Source of the DNA: Knoxdaviesia capensis | Lineage: Eukaryota > Ascomycota > Sordariomycetes > Microascales > Gondwanamycetaceae | Reading direction: 5' to 3' | DNA length: 64,000 nt | Assembly: GCA_001510575.1 (NCBI GenBank) | Contig: LNGK01000004.1 | Coordinates: 3,656,667-3,720,666, forward strand | Part shown: in pieces, positions 23,681-35,152 of the stretch | Layout: each line of letters begins with the position of its first letter | Position numbering within the stretch: position 1 is the stretch's first letter | Position numbers and translations under genes: made by a program | The notes under the pieces: model-generated | What the model was told of the DNA's origin: nothing | What the model saw: the letters and a program-made list of their open reading frames with translations, nothing else | Database searches by the model: none

Positions 23681-25010
23681 GTCTTCCGTATCAAGATTGT
23701 CTTTCTGTCGAGAACACTCAAAAGATAGAGATGAAGAAAAAGTTCGCCAGAGAAGAAAAGGAAAAAAAGCAACAAGACGAAGCTGAAGATATAATACGCC
23801 TGCCAAAAGAAAGCTGCCAAAAGGAAACCTCGGGATAGAAGCTGTGCCAACCAACGAAAAGGAGAAACAGACACAAGTGAATATATAATCTATAGGTGCG
23901 AATCAATGATAGCCAAACGCCTCTGAACCAGGAATAAGTAACAGTGTAATAAGCTGTGGTGTGTGTGCCCTGCTCAGATGTCTCGGGAGCTGTTTTCACC
24001 TGTCTGAGGATTGAGGATGAAATCCAAACAAGACAGTGATCCAAGAAAGAAGAAGCCACACTGATACTCCCTCGCCCATAGTGAAGGGGGACAAAGAAAA
24101 GAAGAAGGAAAAAGCCAGCAGCTTCACCAAACGCCCTTACCGAGTTTGTGAGAACAAGGCGTTCTTGTATCTGGGCAACCGAGGATTCCCTGGCCGTGGT
24201 TCTCCCGGCAGCCACGAGCGACATCGTGATGGATGATTTCAGTCCCAGTCAGGTGCGTATCCGGGGTTGGGTTTCATCGTCAGTTGAGAGCTGTGGAAGG
24301 AGATGCTTCCCCCTTTTCCTGCTGGTCTTGGTAACTCCCGTCGTAGCTCGAAGTCTGGATGTGCGGAAGACAAACAGCGAAGTGACATCCATCATGCAAA
24401 CGCCCACATGCACCCCGCGTCTTACCTTCCTTTCACTTTATGCAGGGACCGTAACTGCAGAAGAAACCGGAATCAAGCGAGAAGTCAGGGGGACAAGAAG
24501 GAGAAAAAAATCCAAAGGACGGACAAGCATTCTACTGATATGAGCAACTTGGTGTGAAGACGAGAAACGTATTGAACAGATCAGAGCATTGAAAACCGTA
24601 AACCCAGCGTCAAATAAACGATCAGAGAAATGAAATGAATGACACAGGAGAATGAGACCCCCCTTCCAAGTTGGAGGGAGCTCTGGTCTCTCGTTGTTAA
24701 GAAAAATAAAGATAAAAACCGTCCAAAGTAGAACAGGCGTCAAGATTTCCACCAGCTCCGCAGCCGCCACCAGCCCAGAATAGTCCCTTCTATTGTAAAG
24801 AATCGCCACAAGATAAAATCAAAAACATGGTCCGTCCAACATCCTGGTAGATAAGAGTTCAAGAAGGAGGGAGAAGAAATGAAGAGATGAAATGAAGAAA
24901 TGAGAGAGATGGGAAATGGATTATGTGGATGAACTGAGAAAACGGTCGTATATGTTTCTAGCAGGCAGAGGAAACCTGCCTGGCTTAGGTATCTTCAAGC
25001 AGCCGCGAAT
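23681..25010. other. Intergenic: Rho-GAP upstream region and SNF4 3' flank
   Basis: The part next to 23,680 should hold the Rho-GAP promoter and leader; the minus strand is T/C-rich at about 23,700-23,840. The part next to 25,010 is the SNF4 3' flank. Frames up to 168 codons overlap on both strands and have no domain. I see no RNA gene. Confidence 0.55.
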
Positions 25011-26628
25011 TTACTCGTCGTCTTCCTCGCCGTAGAGCAGGACATACTTCAAGATATCTGATAGGGAAATGACTCCCCGCAGCAGATTGCCTTCCCCGAC
25101 GACAATCAGTCTGTGCACGCGGGACTTCCGAATGGTGTCGAAGATCGAGTCTAGCCGGTCGTCCTCCATGCAGGTGTAGATGCCCGGCGAGTCGTCGGAT
25201 CGTTTGCAGAGAGCCTCTCCGATATCCGAGTCGAGCTCTTCGTAGGTACCGCCCTGTATGCAAGGAATCACGTCCACGGCCTCGAAAACGTTGAGCACGC
25301 AGTTGTGGCGGTCGACAATCGGGATACACGAGATGTTCCGCTCGACCATCAGGTGAACGGCGTCGAGGACCGTGTTGGACATCTTCGCCGTGGCGAGGTT
25401 GTTGTACGTGCCGAGGCCGATATCGCGGATGGTCTTGCGCAGCTTGATGGTGTTGTACTCGTTGTTGACGGCGATGAACTTGAGGATGCGGTACTGGGTG
25501 ATCACGCTGACCACCATCTGGCGGCCGGTCTCGTCGTCGGTGTCGATCAGGGGAATCCGCCGGGCTTTGGTCTTCAGCATTCGTTTCAATGCTTCGTAGA
25601 GTGGCCGGCTGGGGTTCACCGAGAGGGTTTCTAGCGGAAGGGCGCCAATGGCTTTTTCGATAGCTATGACGAGGGGGAGGCAGAGATGCCAAAATTAGCA
25701 GTTTGGACGATCAATTAAGATGGGTGGTTGGATTAGGATACAAGGTAAAGGAATATGCCAGACGAGAGCACACGTACAACGCAGATTCCGGAGTCTAAAC
25801 TGCTCCAAAGCACCAATTTCCTCGGGGAACTGGCAGTAATACTGGATGACATTAATGAAGTCGGTGCTGGTGAGTAAACCGGCAAAAGACGAGGTGTGGG
25901 AGTCCCACAAGGGGGCAGAGACAATGGCTGAAGATGAGCAGATTAGAGAGTGTTCAAAGTTGTGATAGTCCTTGGTAAAAACATGAGAGGCGGTCGTTAC
26001 CGTTTTGGATGAGGATTTTCAGGCTCTTGGTTATCAAGAGGTCGGTGTCGAGGATGATGAGTCGGAAAGAGAGGGGGAGGACATCGTAGCTGGTTCGGAC
26101 CTTGAGAAACTCGCGGATTGCTCTCTGCGGGAAAGGGGAAAGGCAGTTAGAAGATAAATTTGCACGAATTGAGATGTTCGGTGTCATGTTCAAGCAATCA
26201 ATCCCTCTCTCGACGACGATGGACAGCCCCGATGGGGAGGAAGGAGATTGTTCTCATACCAGTCCTTGCATCTGGTCACGGTCCAGAGGATTTATCGCGG
26301 GGTTGGCCATTTCGTCGGATTTTGGAGGAGGCAGGTCGATATGCGAGACAGTGGCCTGCTCGTCGCTATCGACCTCCAAAGACGGAGGCAGCATCTGCGA
26401 GGGGATGGGCGACTCGGGGTCGAACGGCGAAATGGTCAGCGTCGCGACGGCGGCAGCAACGGCGGCGGGGCCAGCAGCGGTGGGGTGAGATTCGATAGCG
26501 GGGGCGGTAACGGCGGCAGCGGTGGAGACGGCGGCAGAAGGGGATGGATCGGAGCCGGCGGTGATGGTGGTAGCAGGAGGTTGAGGTTGAGCGGCAGCAG
26601 CAGCAGCGGGAGGAGGAGAAGAGGACAT
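25011..26628 (-). CDS. SNF4: AMPK/SNF1 complex gamma subunit (four CBS motifs)
   Basis: There are four exons: 26,628-26,260, 26,124-26,001, 25,927-25,778 and 25,663-25,011. They give 431 residues. ATG 26,628 is the first in-frame ATG; the open frame upstream has none. Residues 1-110 are Ala/Pro/Ser-rich and disordered. The gamma core follows: RAIREFLKVRTSYDVLP, then CBS1 around PLWDSHTSSFAGLLTSTDFI, CBS2 with RRIPLIDTDDETGRQM and VVSVITQYRILKFI, CBS3 with SCIPIVDRHNCVLNVFEAVD, and CBS4 with HRLIVVGEGNLLRGVISLSD. This is the adenine-nucleotide-sensing regulatory subunit of the Snf1 kinase, needed for growth on non-preferred carbon and for energy-stress signalling. All splice sites are GT-AG and keep frame. 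VAC8 lies divergently about 2.9 kb away. Confidence 0.95.
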
Positions 26629-29508
26629 GGTGTGGTTGAGTGTGCCGGAGAGCGCTCCGTTGTGGATGTCTAGAGCATCCTTTTGTCCTACTGTCTCTCT
26701 CTCTTTGGAGTTGAAGCTGGAGTCAGGGTCCGGCGCCTGTATCGGAGGAGGGATCGTCGCTGGAGGGGGGTGTGTGAGAGGTGACGGTTGTACTGGTGGC
26801 ACTTCACTTTAGGAACCGGCGGTGTGGTGGATGGTCTCTACAGCATCGGTGGGGAAACGAACAAGAGACGGCGGCGCAATAACCGGCACATTCAGAGACA
26901 GAGGGGCCAGAAGTGAGACTTTTTTGTCGACTTGGGATCGGGGTGTGATGTAGCAATGTTGATAGTGAACTTGTTGGGGCTTTGGGAACGTCACCGGAGG
27001 GGAAGAGGGTGACAGCGAAATTTGTCACTGCCTTTTTCTGTTCGGTTTGGGTGGTAGCGGGGTGATTGCTGCTTGCTAGAGAGGGATGTTCGAGGCGAAC
27101 CAATAATCGTGCAGGGGAGAAGTTGCAGCGCAGGACATTTTACTGGGCAGAGATAAGTACGGGTTGGCAGAAGGCCCAGGCCAAAGCCAGTGAGGTGAAT
27201 GTTATCAGGCCAACTTACGATGATGAGCTGGCTATGAGCGACGTGTTTGTTCCTTTCGTTCTCTTTGTCTCTTCTCCTGTCATGATATGTGATGGCTGGT
27301 GATCTTGCCTGCCTATCTTCATCTCTAGAGAAAGAGGAGTCGTAGACGGCCTCTTCAGCTCCACGTCTTCCCTATATTGTGGCTGGGGGGAAACATGTAC
27401 AAGTACGCCTACATACTAAGCTCCCATGGTCCGTGGACGACAGAGACGCTATTCCCACTGGACATTAGCCACCCAAGCAAGCCACAGACAGGCCTGCACC
27501 CATTCCACAGGCACATTCTTTCCTCTACATCGATTCCAACTGTCACCGTGCATGTTCTGCATGTGCATATGAAGTGAGGAGCTCTGGCCGCCGTCAGCAC
27601 CACCAGCAGGACAGACACTCACCTCCACTCTTCTGTTTATACCGTCATCCTTGTATGTACTGTACGTACTTAGGTACTTGCCTACCACTGACATGTATGT
27701 CGATAACCCAACACCCACCTTCACACTGCTCGGCCAGTATCAGCCCAAGCCCTCCCACTCCACTCCGGCTGGCCGACCCAACCCGACACTGCCGGCCCTC
27801 TCCTGTGCTGTATGTTCATAGATAAAGAGCACCCGGCCTCCCGTGCCATCAGAGACATTTGCCATCGTGGTCCTGGTGGAGGTGGTGGTCAGGCAGGAAT
27901 GAACATGCCGTGGGCGTTGTATCACACAGTCGCGTCGATAACACACGCACGGGAACCGGGATGGAATGGTCTTGTGCGACGCCCAACACTGCTTATCTGG
28001 AACACGAGGGGACATTCTAAGCCCAAACCACCGCGACGGCAGTCTTGAGCGGTTTTTTCTCTTTTCTTTTCATTGGCGTCTCTGAGAATTTCCTGTTTGT
28101 CTGTACTCCGTTGTTTGCTGCGTCTGCTTGCTCCCCTCGGCCAGCAGTATCTCGGACGACATATAATATTGCCACTACAGCCTCTATCGTGACTGCGTCT
28201 GGTGGTGGGGGACCCTAACTCGGTCTTCGTGCGCCTGTTTGGTCAATGGTGTCTGCTTCATTCATCTGTCCGCCGACATATGCACTCCTCTTCGTCTCTC
28301 CCGTAGTCGGTGGGCCAGGATTTTACGTGCGTGCCTCATTCCAGCCGCGGAGACGTACATACAGATAGACAGATGTAGAGTCTCGGGGAAAACATATCAG
28401 CTTCTCTACACAAACATTCCCAGCCGCTATGGCTTTACATTGCAGAGTACAGGTGCGAGTAGCTAGCTGTTGGATACAGGAAAAAAAGAAAAAGAAAAAG
28501 AAAAGAAAAAAAAGAAAAGAAAGCGCCTCGATACTAATGGCCTGGATCTCCATCGCGGCTCTACAAGCACGACTTGCGTTGCCCCCAAAGGTCAGCCGAC
28601 CAATAGGCGGCGCGGTCATCTAGAGTAGCCGTGTTACAGTACTTTGAGCGACACACTCTCTACTAAAGGCCGGCTTCAGAAGAGAAAAAACGTCGAGCAG
28701 GAAAGAGAGAGAGCTTGTTCGCTCCTCCCTCTCTCCCTTCCCATCTCGAACTTCTCCATCGTTGTCATTCCCTGTCTTCTTCTGCCGCCCCTTTGGTCTC
28801 GTTGATTCCATCTTTCCATCTTCTTCTCTTCTGATTTTTGGACTGCTTATTCATTCCTTCCTTCCCTCCTTCCCTTTTTTTTTTTCTTTTTCAGTCTTGC
28901 CTCTTCTGGTTCATATCCTGGGAGGGCTTTTTTCTTTGCCTTACACTTCTGGCTACGCGAAAATCGTCTTGCGTCTTAGCTCTCTCTATACCTTTTTTGT
29001 GTTCTTTTTTCGTCACCTTGTCTTGCACTTTCTCGTTCCTGTGTTCCTTCCTAACTCTGCCAGGGCCTCTGACTAAGACCGTGTTCTCTTGATAAACTTC
29101 TCTGAATATCTTCTTCCCTGTCGTCTCCTCAATACTTCCTCCCCTTCATTTCTCTGCCGTACAAGCTAGAGCCGATCCGTTGTCCTCCGTCTCTCTCCTT
29201 GTCAACAACTTCATCCACTGTACTACCACCACTGAACGAGTTTGTCATCCCGAACGCCTCCTCTTATTCATTCATTTTTATTTACTTCTTCCGACCCGGT
29301 CGAATCGCCACTTCCAGCGTTCCCCCAACAACTCTCAACATCCGTCTATTCCCCAGAGCCGAACCCCGGTGTCTCAAGCTGCGCTGTCCGTCATCTCCTG
29401 GGCTCCGTCATCGTCGGCTTCGCTTTTCATTTGGCTTCATCGACTTCATCCTTTACCCCTTCCCATCCTTCATCTCTTTTTCCACCGATACCCTCCCTGG
29501 TTGTAACC
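26629..29508. other. 2.9-kb divergent intergenic region between SNF4 and VAC8
   Basis: This region should contain the SNF4 promoter on the left and the VAC8 promoter and leader on the right. From about 28,700 to 29,500 the plus strand is strongly pyrimidine-rich, as expected of a fungal 5' leader. CCAAT pentamers occur on the plus strand at 27,100-27,104 and 28,600-28,604. A GTACTGTAC-type cluster with adjacent GTAC steps lies at about 27,653-27,678. No coding frame is credible. Confidence 0.55.
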
Positions 29509-31750
29509 ATGGGTGTCTGTAACTCGACCTGCTGTGGCGGTAAGATCATCCTCCCTCATCTGATCCTATCACGAGATCAGGGCAAAACTTGTGTCTGGTG
29601 ATTTGTTTGTGCCCCAAGGCTAACTGGCAATTACACTGCTTCTTAGGCTGGTCCCGCGAAGGCTACTACGACAACTACATTGCTGACTACGAACGCGAGG
29701 CTGTGGCTGAAGTCCTTGAGCACCTGGAAAACGTCAGTATATCACCACAACCGCAAACGCCTATATAGACCACTAGAGAACTTCCGACAGCTAACACTCC
29801 AACAGCGCGGAGAGGTCGACTTTTTCTCCGGCGAACCGCTCAATGCTCTGAGCGTCCTGGCCTATTCAGATAATATCGATCTCCAACGAAGTGCTAGCTT
29901 GACGTTCGCCGAGATCACCGAGAGAGGTGAGTTGCTTGTTTTTCAATGCAAAGATACAAAGACCTTCTTTCTAACACTTTTCCCTCGCTCTCTCATCTCT
30001 AGACGTCAGCGAAATCGACGGAGACGCCCTCGACCCTATTGTCTATCTTCTCCAGAGCCCCGATATCGAAGTTCAACGAGCAGCCAGCGCAGCGCTGGGA
30101 AATCTCGCCGTCAACAGTTCGTCTCTCCCTTGCTCCATGCAGCGGCGTGCCCTACCCGGCATCCGCCGCTTCCACGTTCCTCCCGTCACGATCTTCAGTT
30201 CCGCACTCCGATTCATGGTTACGCCGGCTATTAACATCAGTGCTCTACAGATGAAAACAAGGTTGTCATCGTCAGCCGCGGCTGTTTGGCGCCTCTGATT
30301 CGCCAGATGCTCTCGACAAATGTTGAGGTGCAGTGTAACGCAGTTGGCTGCATCACCAATCTCGCTACCCACGATGATAACAAGGACACCATTGCTAAAT
30401 CCGGTGCTCTCGGTCCTCTCACCCGTCTGGCCAAGTCCCGCGACATGAGAGTTCAAAGAAACGCCACCGGTGCTCTCCTCAACATGACCCATTCTGGTAA
30501 GCTGGACCCCACCCACCCCGGCCTTTTTCGGCCTGGTCCGTCACCGAGGCCGGCCAACGCCGCATCTAACACGTCGTGCCTTTTTTTTCTTTCTCTCCCT
30601 CTAGATGAAAACCGGCAACAGCTTGTTAATGCCGGCGCCATTCCGGTGCTTGTCACTCTCCTATCGTCTCCGGATGTTGACGTCCAGTATTACTGTACCA
30701 CTGCGCTCAGCAACATTGCCGTCGACGTGAACAACCGACGGAAGCTTTCCCATACAGAGCCGAAACTGGTTCAGTCTCTTGTTGCTCTGATGGATTCGAC
30801 TTCGCCCAAAGTCCAGTGCCAGGCCGCTCTGGCTCTCCGAAATCTTGCCTCCGACGAAAAGTACCAGCTCGAGATTGTCCGTGCGAATGGCTTGCACCGC
30901 CTTCTCCGCCTCCTGCAATCCTCGTATCTACCGCTGATCCTCTCCGCCGTGGCTTGCATCCGAAATATCTCCATCCACCCGCAAAACGAGGCTCCCATTA
31001 TCGAGGCCGGATTCCTCAACCCCTTGGTTGACATATTGGGGTCTACCGACAACGAAGAGATTCAGTGCCACGCCATCTCGACTCTACGGAACCTGGCCGC
31101 CAGCTCCGACCGGAACAAGGCTCTCGTTCTCGATGCCGGAGCCGTCCAGAAGTGCCAGCAACTGGTCCTCGATGTGCCTTTGTCTGTGCAATGTGAAATG
31201 ACAGCAGCTATTGCGGTTTTGGCTCTTAGCGATGACCTGAAGTCCGATCTGCTGAACATGGGTGTTTTCGATGTTCTCATCCCCTTGACCTATTCCAGCA
31301 GCGTTGAGGTCCAAGGAAACAGTGCCGCGGCGCTGGGCAACCTTTCGTCCAAGGGTAAGTTCCGCGCAAGCTCTCCTCTCAATTCCAGGGCCTGTTAGCA
31401 TGTCATACTGACCTGTTTGCACAGTTGGCGATTATTCGGTGTTCGTTCAGAACTGGCTCGAGCCCCAGGGCGGTATCCACGGGTACTTGGTGCGCTTCCT
31501 GTCCAGTGACGACCCTACCTTCCAACACATCTCGATATGGACACTTCTCCAGCTGCTGGAGTCTGAGGACAAGGCGCTTATTGCTTTGATTGGCAAGTCT
31601 GAAGATATCTTCAATGAGGCCAAGGCCATTGCCAACCGCCAAATCAACCCCAAGTACGAAGATGAGGATGATGCTGAAGTCATCAACCTTGCCCAAAGCT
31701 GCCTGAGCCTGCTGGGCCAAAGCCTCTCCAAGGCCCATATCGAAGGATAA
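29509..31750 (+). CDS. VAC8: Vac8 armadillo-repeat vacuolar membrane protein
   Basis: There are seven exons: 29,509-29,539, 29,647-29,732, 29,806-29,926, 30,003-30,116, 30,251-30,496, 30,605-31,354 and 31,425-31,750. They give 557 residues, close to yeast Vac8 (578). The N-terminus MGVCNSTCCGG has the myristoylation glycine G2 and palmitoylation-type cysteines C4, C8 and C9, so the protein is anchored to the vacuole membrane without a transmembrane segment. A run of armadillo repeats follows from about residue 40 to 480, with repeated units such as VQCNAVGCITNLA, VQRNATGALLNMT, VQYYCTTALSNIA and VQCQAALALRNLA. Known roles are vacuole inheritance and fusion, the nucleus-vacuole junction (Nvj1) and Atg13-linked autophagy. 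Exon 1 encodes only the lipidation motif. The leader upstream is long and pyrimidine-rich. Confidence 0.97.
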
Positions 31751-32698
31751 GTGTTCATGTTCTCGAGAAGGGCAGCCCTCCACCCAGAAGCCTTCCGGTC
31801 TTGTTCTCCCTTCTTCTCTCCTTAATTCTTCAAATTTTTTCTTCTTTTTTCCTTCTCTCTTCTTATACATCCTATCATACCTGGGTGTATACTTTTTTTT
31901 TTTTTTCCTTTTGGTGTCTTTCCCAAGTCTCTCTATTCCTACTTGGAAAGGGCTTGGAATATCAGGCTTTCAAGGGGATTCCCTGATTAACTCCAATCAC
32001 ATAAGGCAAGGTGTTTCAGTGGCGTTTTTCCAAGAACTTTTTCACTAGCGATCATGTTCTATATGGGGGAGTTTCTCTTTTTTGGCATTTCTGTTTTCTC
32101 TTGTGGATGAGGAATGATGAGGGGGGTTCCTTCTATTTCTCTATATCATTCTGGGGCTTTCTTCATCTTCTTCTTTCCTTACTCTCTTCATTTTTACCTT
32201 ATCGACTACTATCTTCTCTTCTACCTATTCACTCCTTGTCTTCTCACTCTCCCTCACTCCTATCTTTTAACAATTCTTATACGTCTTTTTTTTTCTTGTA
32301 TTAAGCTGTTTAATTTCATGTATTCCTATGGCTTTAGTGTGTCTTCTTTTACTAGTAATAGTTTTCTGGGATACCTTTTGTTTCTTATAAGATATGGAAA
32401 GGTTTATGAAATCCGAAAAGGTGGTTTGGCTTTCTTTAATATGAAAAGCTACCCTGTTGAGAACTTCTAGGCTTTGCCTTGTAGGAGAGCCTGTATGTTA
32501 ATATAATATATCATGGTTTTTCTGCTACTTAACAGCAAAGAACTCCTGGTATATGAGTGATATGCTTGGAAAGGTGTATTAGGGAACTACATGCATAGTT
32601 GGAAATCATTAATTTGCAATACATGGCGTTCATATATTTGTACACAGCACAGTACAAGATCTGTGGGGTAGGGCCCCTTCTAGGGAGTGATGGACACA
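31751..32698. other. Convergent 3' region of VAC8 and IMP1
   Basis: The plus strand is T/C-rich (31,800-32,300) and then AT-rich (32,300-32,640), consistent with 3' UTRs and termination of two converging genes. Phe/Leu/Ser-rich frames here arise from the pyrimidine bias. No gene or repeat family is recognised. Confidence 0.6.
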
Positions 32699-33291
32699 TC
32701 ACTGCACGGGTGTTAAGGGATTGGTTATTCTGGTGAAGTTTTTGAATGGGTAGTTGAACTTGGCGATGATCTTGCCTCTCACCAGTGACAGTGGAAGCGG
32801 GCCAAAATCCCTGGAGTCTCTGGACACAGGAGCATTATCGCCAACTACCCAGCAATGGCCCTGGGGAACCTACATTCACGGCAGATATTTCTACGGTCAG
32901 CTATCAGTCAACCGGTGGTGCCAGCAGCACACGGACACGTGAGCCGCAAGGCTGAGAGGGAAGGATAGACACGTACCTGGATCATGGTGTCAGCGGGGGC
33001 ATCCGGGCGGTCGATGCGGACGTAGTCGCCGGGCAGGCCCATGACGCGCTTGACGCCCCAGCCGTCGTTGATGGGGATCTGGAAGGCGACGACGTCGCCG
33101 ACGCGCACGGCGCGGCCGAAGCGGTGGAACATGGAGATGACGATGGCGTCGCCGTCGACCTCGAAGGTCGGCAGCATCGACGGGCCGTGCGACTGGTACG
33201 GCATCACGCCGTACGTGCTCACCAGGTGCAGCATGGCGACGACTTTGATGCCGGAGGCCAGGCCGCGGGCAAACGAGCGCGCCCGGGACAT
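32699..33291 (-). CDS. IMP1: Mitochondrial inner membrane protease subunit 1
   Basis: There are two exons, 33,291-32,977 and 32,869-32,699, giving 161 residues. It is a type I signal peptidase-like serine-lysine protease of the mitochondrial inner membrane. The catalytic serine lies in GPSMLPT (S38) and the lysine in VKRVMGLPGD (K81), at almost the same positions as in yeast Imp1. The conserved box GDN..SRDSR.FGPLP lies at about 115-131 across the second exon. A short hydrophobic segment at about 14-30 would anchor it, with the active site in the intermembrane space, where it removes sorting signals from imported or mitochondrially made proteins. It is divergent from mtIF3 with 454 bp between start codons. 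Confidence 0.95.
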
Positions 33292-33745
33292 GGTGAGGAT
33301 GGCCGGTCCGGGGGTATGGGGCGGCAGGAAGAGAGAAAGATAAGCACGGCGGATGGACGGAGCTTAGATCCGTCGAGGTGGGTGGAGGCGCATTGCTGCG
33401 CGCGGGGGTTCCGGGAAAGTCGGCGTGGATTCCCAGGAGGCGGTGTTGATTTTGGGCGGCCTTTCCTGTAGAGCTTGATTGATTGAGGTTCAAGATGGCA
33501 CGAGGTTGTGAGCTTGAAAATGATGGCCAAATGAGCTGAGGACATTTAGGTAGCAGCGTGTTAATACTGTGAACACTGTGATGTAACGTGGTGTAAAGGT
33601 GGCTTGGCACAGTGTATATAGCACCGTACGCTCCCTTGGTTCAGTTTTTTCCTAGCCAAACCCCGTTCATCTCCAACTTCACTTCTCGACTTCATCCTAA
33701 CATCCGACATCCCATCACATCCCATCAAGGGATCTCACATTCACA
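33292..33745. promoter_or_regulatory. Shared divergent promoter of IMP1 and mitochondrial IF3
   Basis: A 454-bp interval separates the two divergent start codons. The plus strand is C/T-rich just before the mtIF3 ATG (33,640-33,740). Both genes serve mitochondria, so common control is plausible, but I identify no specific binding site. Confidence 0.5.
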
Positions 33746-34534
33746 ATGGCGAACCGGAGCTGCACAGTCAAACTCGAATCAGCCCTGTACCGAATCTTCG
33801 TCAGGCCGACGGTTTCCGACTCCAATGCCTCGCGAGCCCGATTTCCTCCAAGGGCCCTCCCACGCCCATCACCTGTTCCACGGGACGTCCACACGCTGCC
33901 GGCAGCGGCAACCCGCTCCCTCTCCTCGACCAGGCGCCGCGACTTCTCGCCGGCATCCCCGTTATCAGCCCCGCCGCCGCGAAAGCCCAGGCCCACCAGG
34001 CCCGGCCCCCCCGACCCCAGCAGGTTCCCGCGCGACCACCAGATCCGCTCGCCGACGGTCGTGATCGCGGGCTCCGATCAGGGCCTGTCGGCACCGCAGT
34101 CCACCGCCAAGGTGCTGCGCTCGCTGGACCTGCGCGAGCAGTCGCTGCGCGTCGTCGCGATGCCGTCGGACGGCGGCCCGCCGGTCTGCCGCATCGTCCA
34201 CCTGCGCGAAGAGGCCGAGCGCGAGCGCGAGCTGCAGCAGAAGCAGCGCGAGAAGGAGCGCGCGAACCGCACCAAGGAGCTCGATCTCAACTGGGCCATC
34301 GACCCGCACGACCTCGACTACAAGGTCAAGCGCCTGCGCGAGTTCATCGAGAAGGGCTACCGCGTGGACATCCTGCTCGCGGCGCGGCGCCGGAAGCGCC
34401 GCGCCGACCCCGAGGAGTCACAGGAGCTTGTGCACAAGCTGGAGCAGATTCTGGCCGAGTGCCAGGCTAAGGAGTGGAAGGCGAGGGATGGTAATGTGGG
34501 GGGGACTCTGAAGCTCTTCATTGAACGGGCTTAG
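33746..34534 (+). CDS. Mitochondrial translation initiation factor IF-3
   Basis: A single exon gives 262 residues. The first 70 residues are Arg/Ser/Pro-rich, nearly free of acidic residues, and fit a mitochondrial presequence. The following part corresponds to a diverged IF3 N-domain (about 95-165, HQIRSPTVVIAGSDQGLSAP). A charged helix links to the C-domain at about 170-260, where KELDLNWAIDPHDLDYKVKR, LREFIEKGYRVDILLA and the terminal GGTLKLFIE are characteristic of IF3. It is expected to bind the mitochondrial small ribosomal subunit and help select the initiator tRNA and start codon; the yeast counterpart is Aim23. Codon usage is very GC-rich at third positions, which creates large antisense shadow frames. 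Confidence 0.88.
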   Translation: MANRSCTVKLESALYRIFVRPTVSDSNASRARFPPRALPRPSPVPRDVHTLPAAATRSLSSTRRRDFSPASPLSAPPPRKPRPTRPGPPDPSRFPRDHQIRSPTVVIAGSDQGLSAPQSTAKVLRSLDLREQSLRVVAMPSDGGPPVCRIVHLREEAERERELQQKQREKERANRTKELDLNWAIDPHDLDYKVKRLREFIEKGYRVDILLAARRRKRRADPEESQELVHKLEQILAECQAKEWKARDGNVGGTLKLFIERA

Positions 34535-35152
34535 AAGAGTCCCCCCTGAGGGGAATGCGGACATGCCAACTTGTACATTATGGGTGTATCTTATACATAG
34601 GGGTGGATGTTTGATATGGCGGGAGGTCCCGCTGATTTATTTTATCCCAATCTACATCTCGATCTAGTCTTCTCCTAACTTCGAGTACCTGAACATCTGT
34701 GTCATGAGTGAAGTCCAAGCTTGTCAGTCCTCATAGAGCTTCTTAGGGTCTAACCCTTGTTCTGAGAACAGCAATTTTCTTAGGTGACTCACTTCATATG
34801 CTGGCAAAAATTCCACTTTGGTGGGTAGTGAATGCAATTAGGTGGGTGCAGAATATCAAGTAAATAAACCCAAAAATACACACTTCACTCCTCTACTACG
34901 TTTCGACCTTGGTTAGGTTAACATTATTTTTATTCTATTTTTTTGGTTAGAGAAAGAAAACAATAGCAGGAGCTTAATCGGCCTCTTTGTTTGCGATTGT
35001 TTGTGCTGGCTCTTAAACTTCCACTTTTACAAACGCTGGCCCGTGGGTCAAATTCTTTCACCACGATCCAACTCGGCATCTTCTCACTACCCTTCCGTAT
35101 CCTCACCCATTTTACCGCGATTATACGGAGGTGGTATACCCAAATCGTCTCA
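34535..35152. other. Intergenic: mtIF3 3' flank and eIF2B delta leader
   Basis: A TTAGGG..TAACCC inverted pair lies at 34,743-34,756, about 400 bp upstream of the eIF2B delta start. The frame of eIF2B delta stays open for 54 codons upstream (from 34,991) but has no ATG. The rest is unremarkable promoter or leader sequence. Confidence 0.5.
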
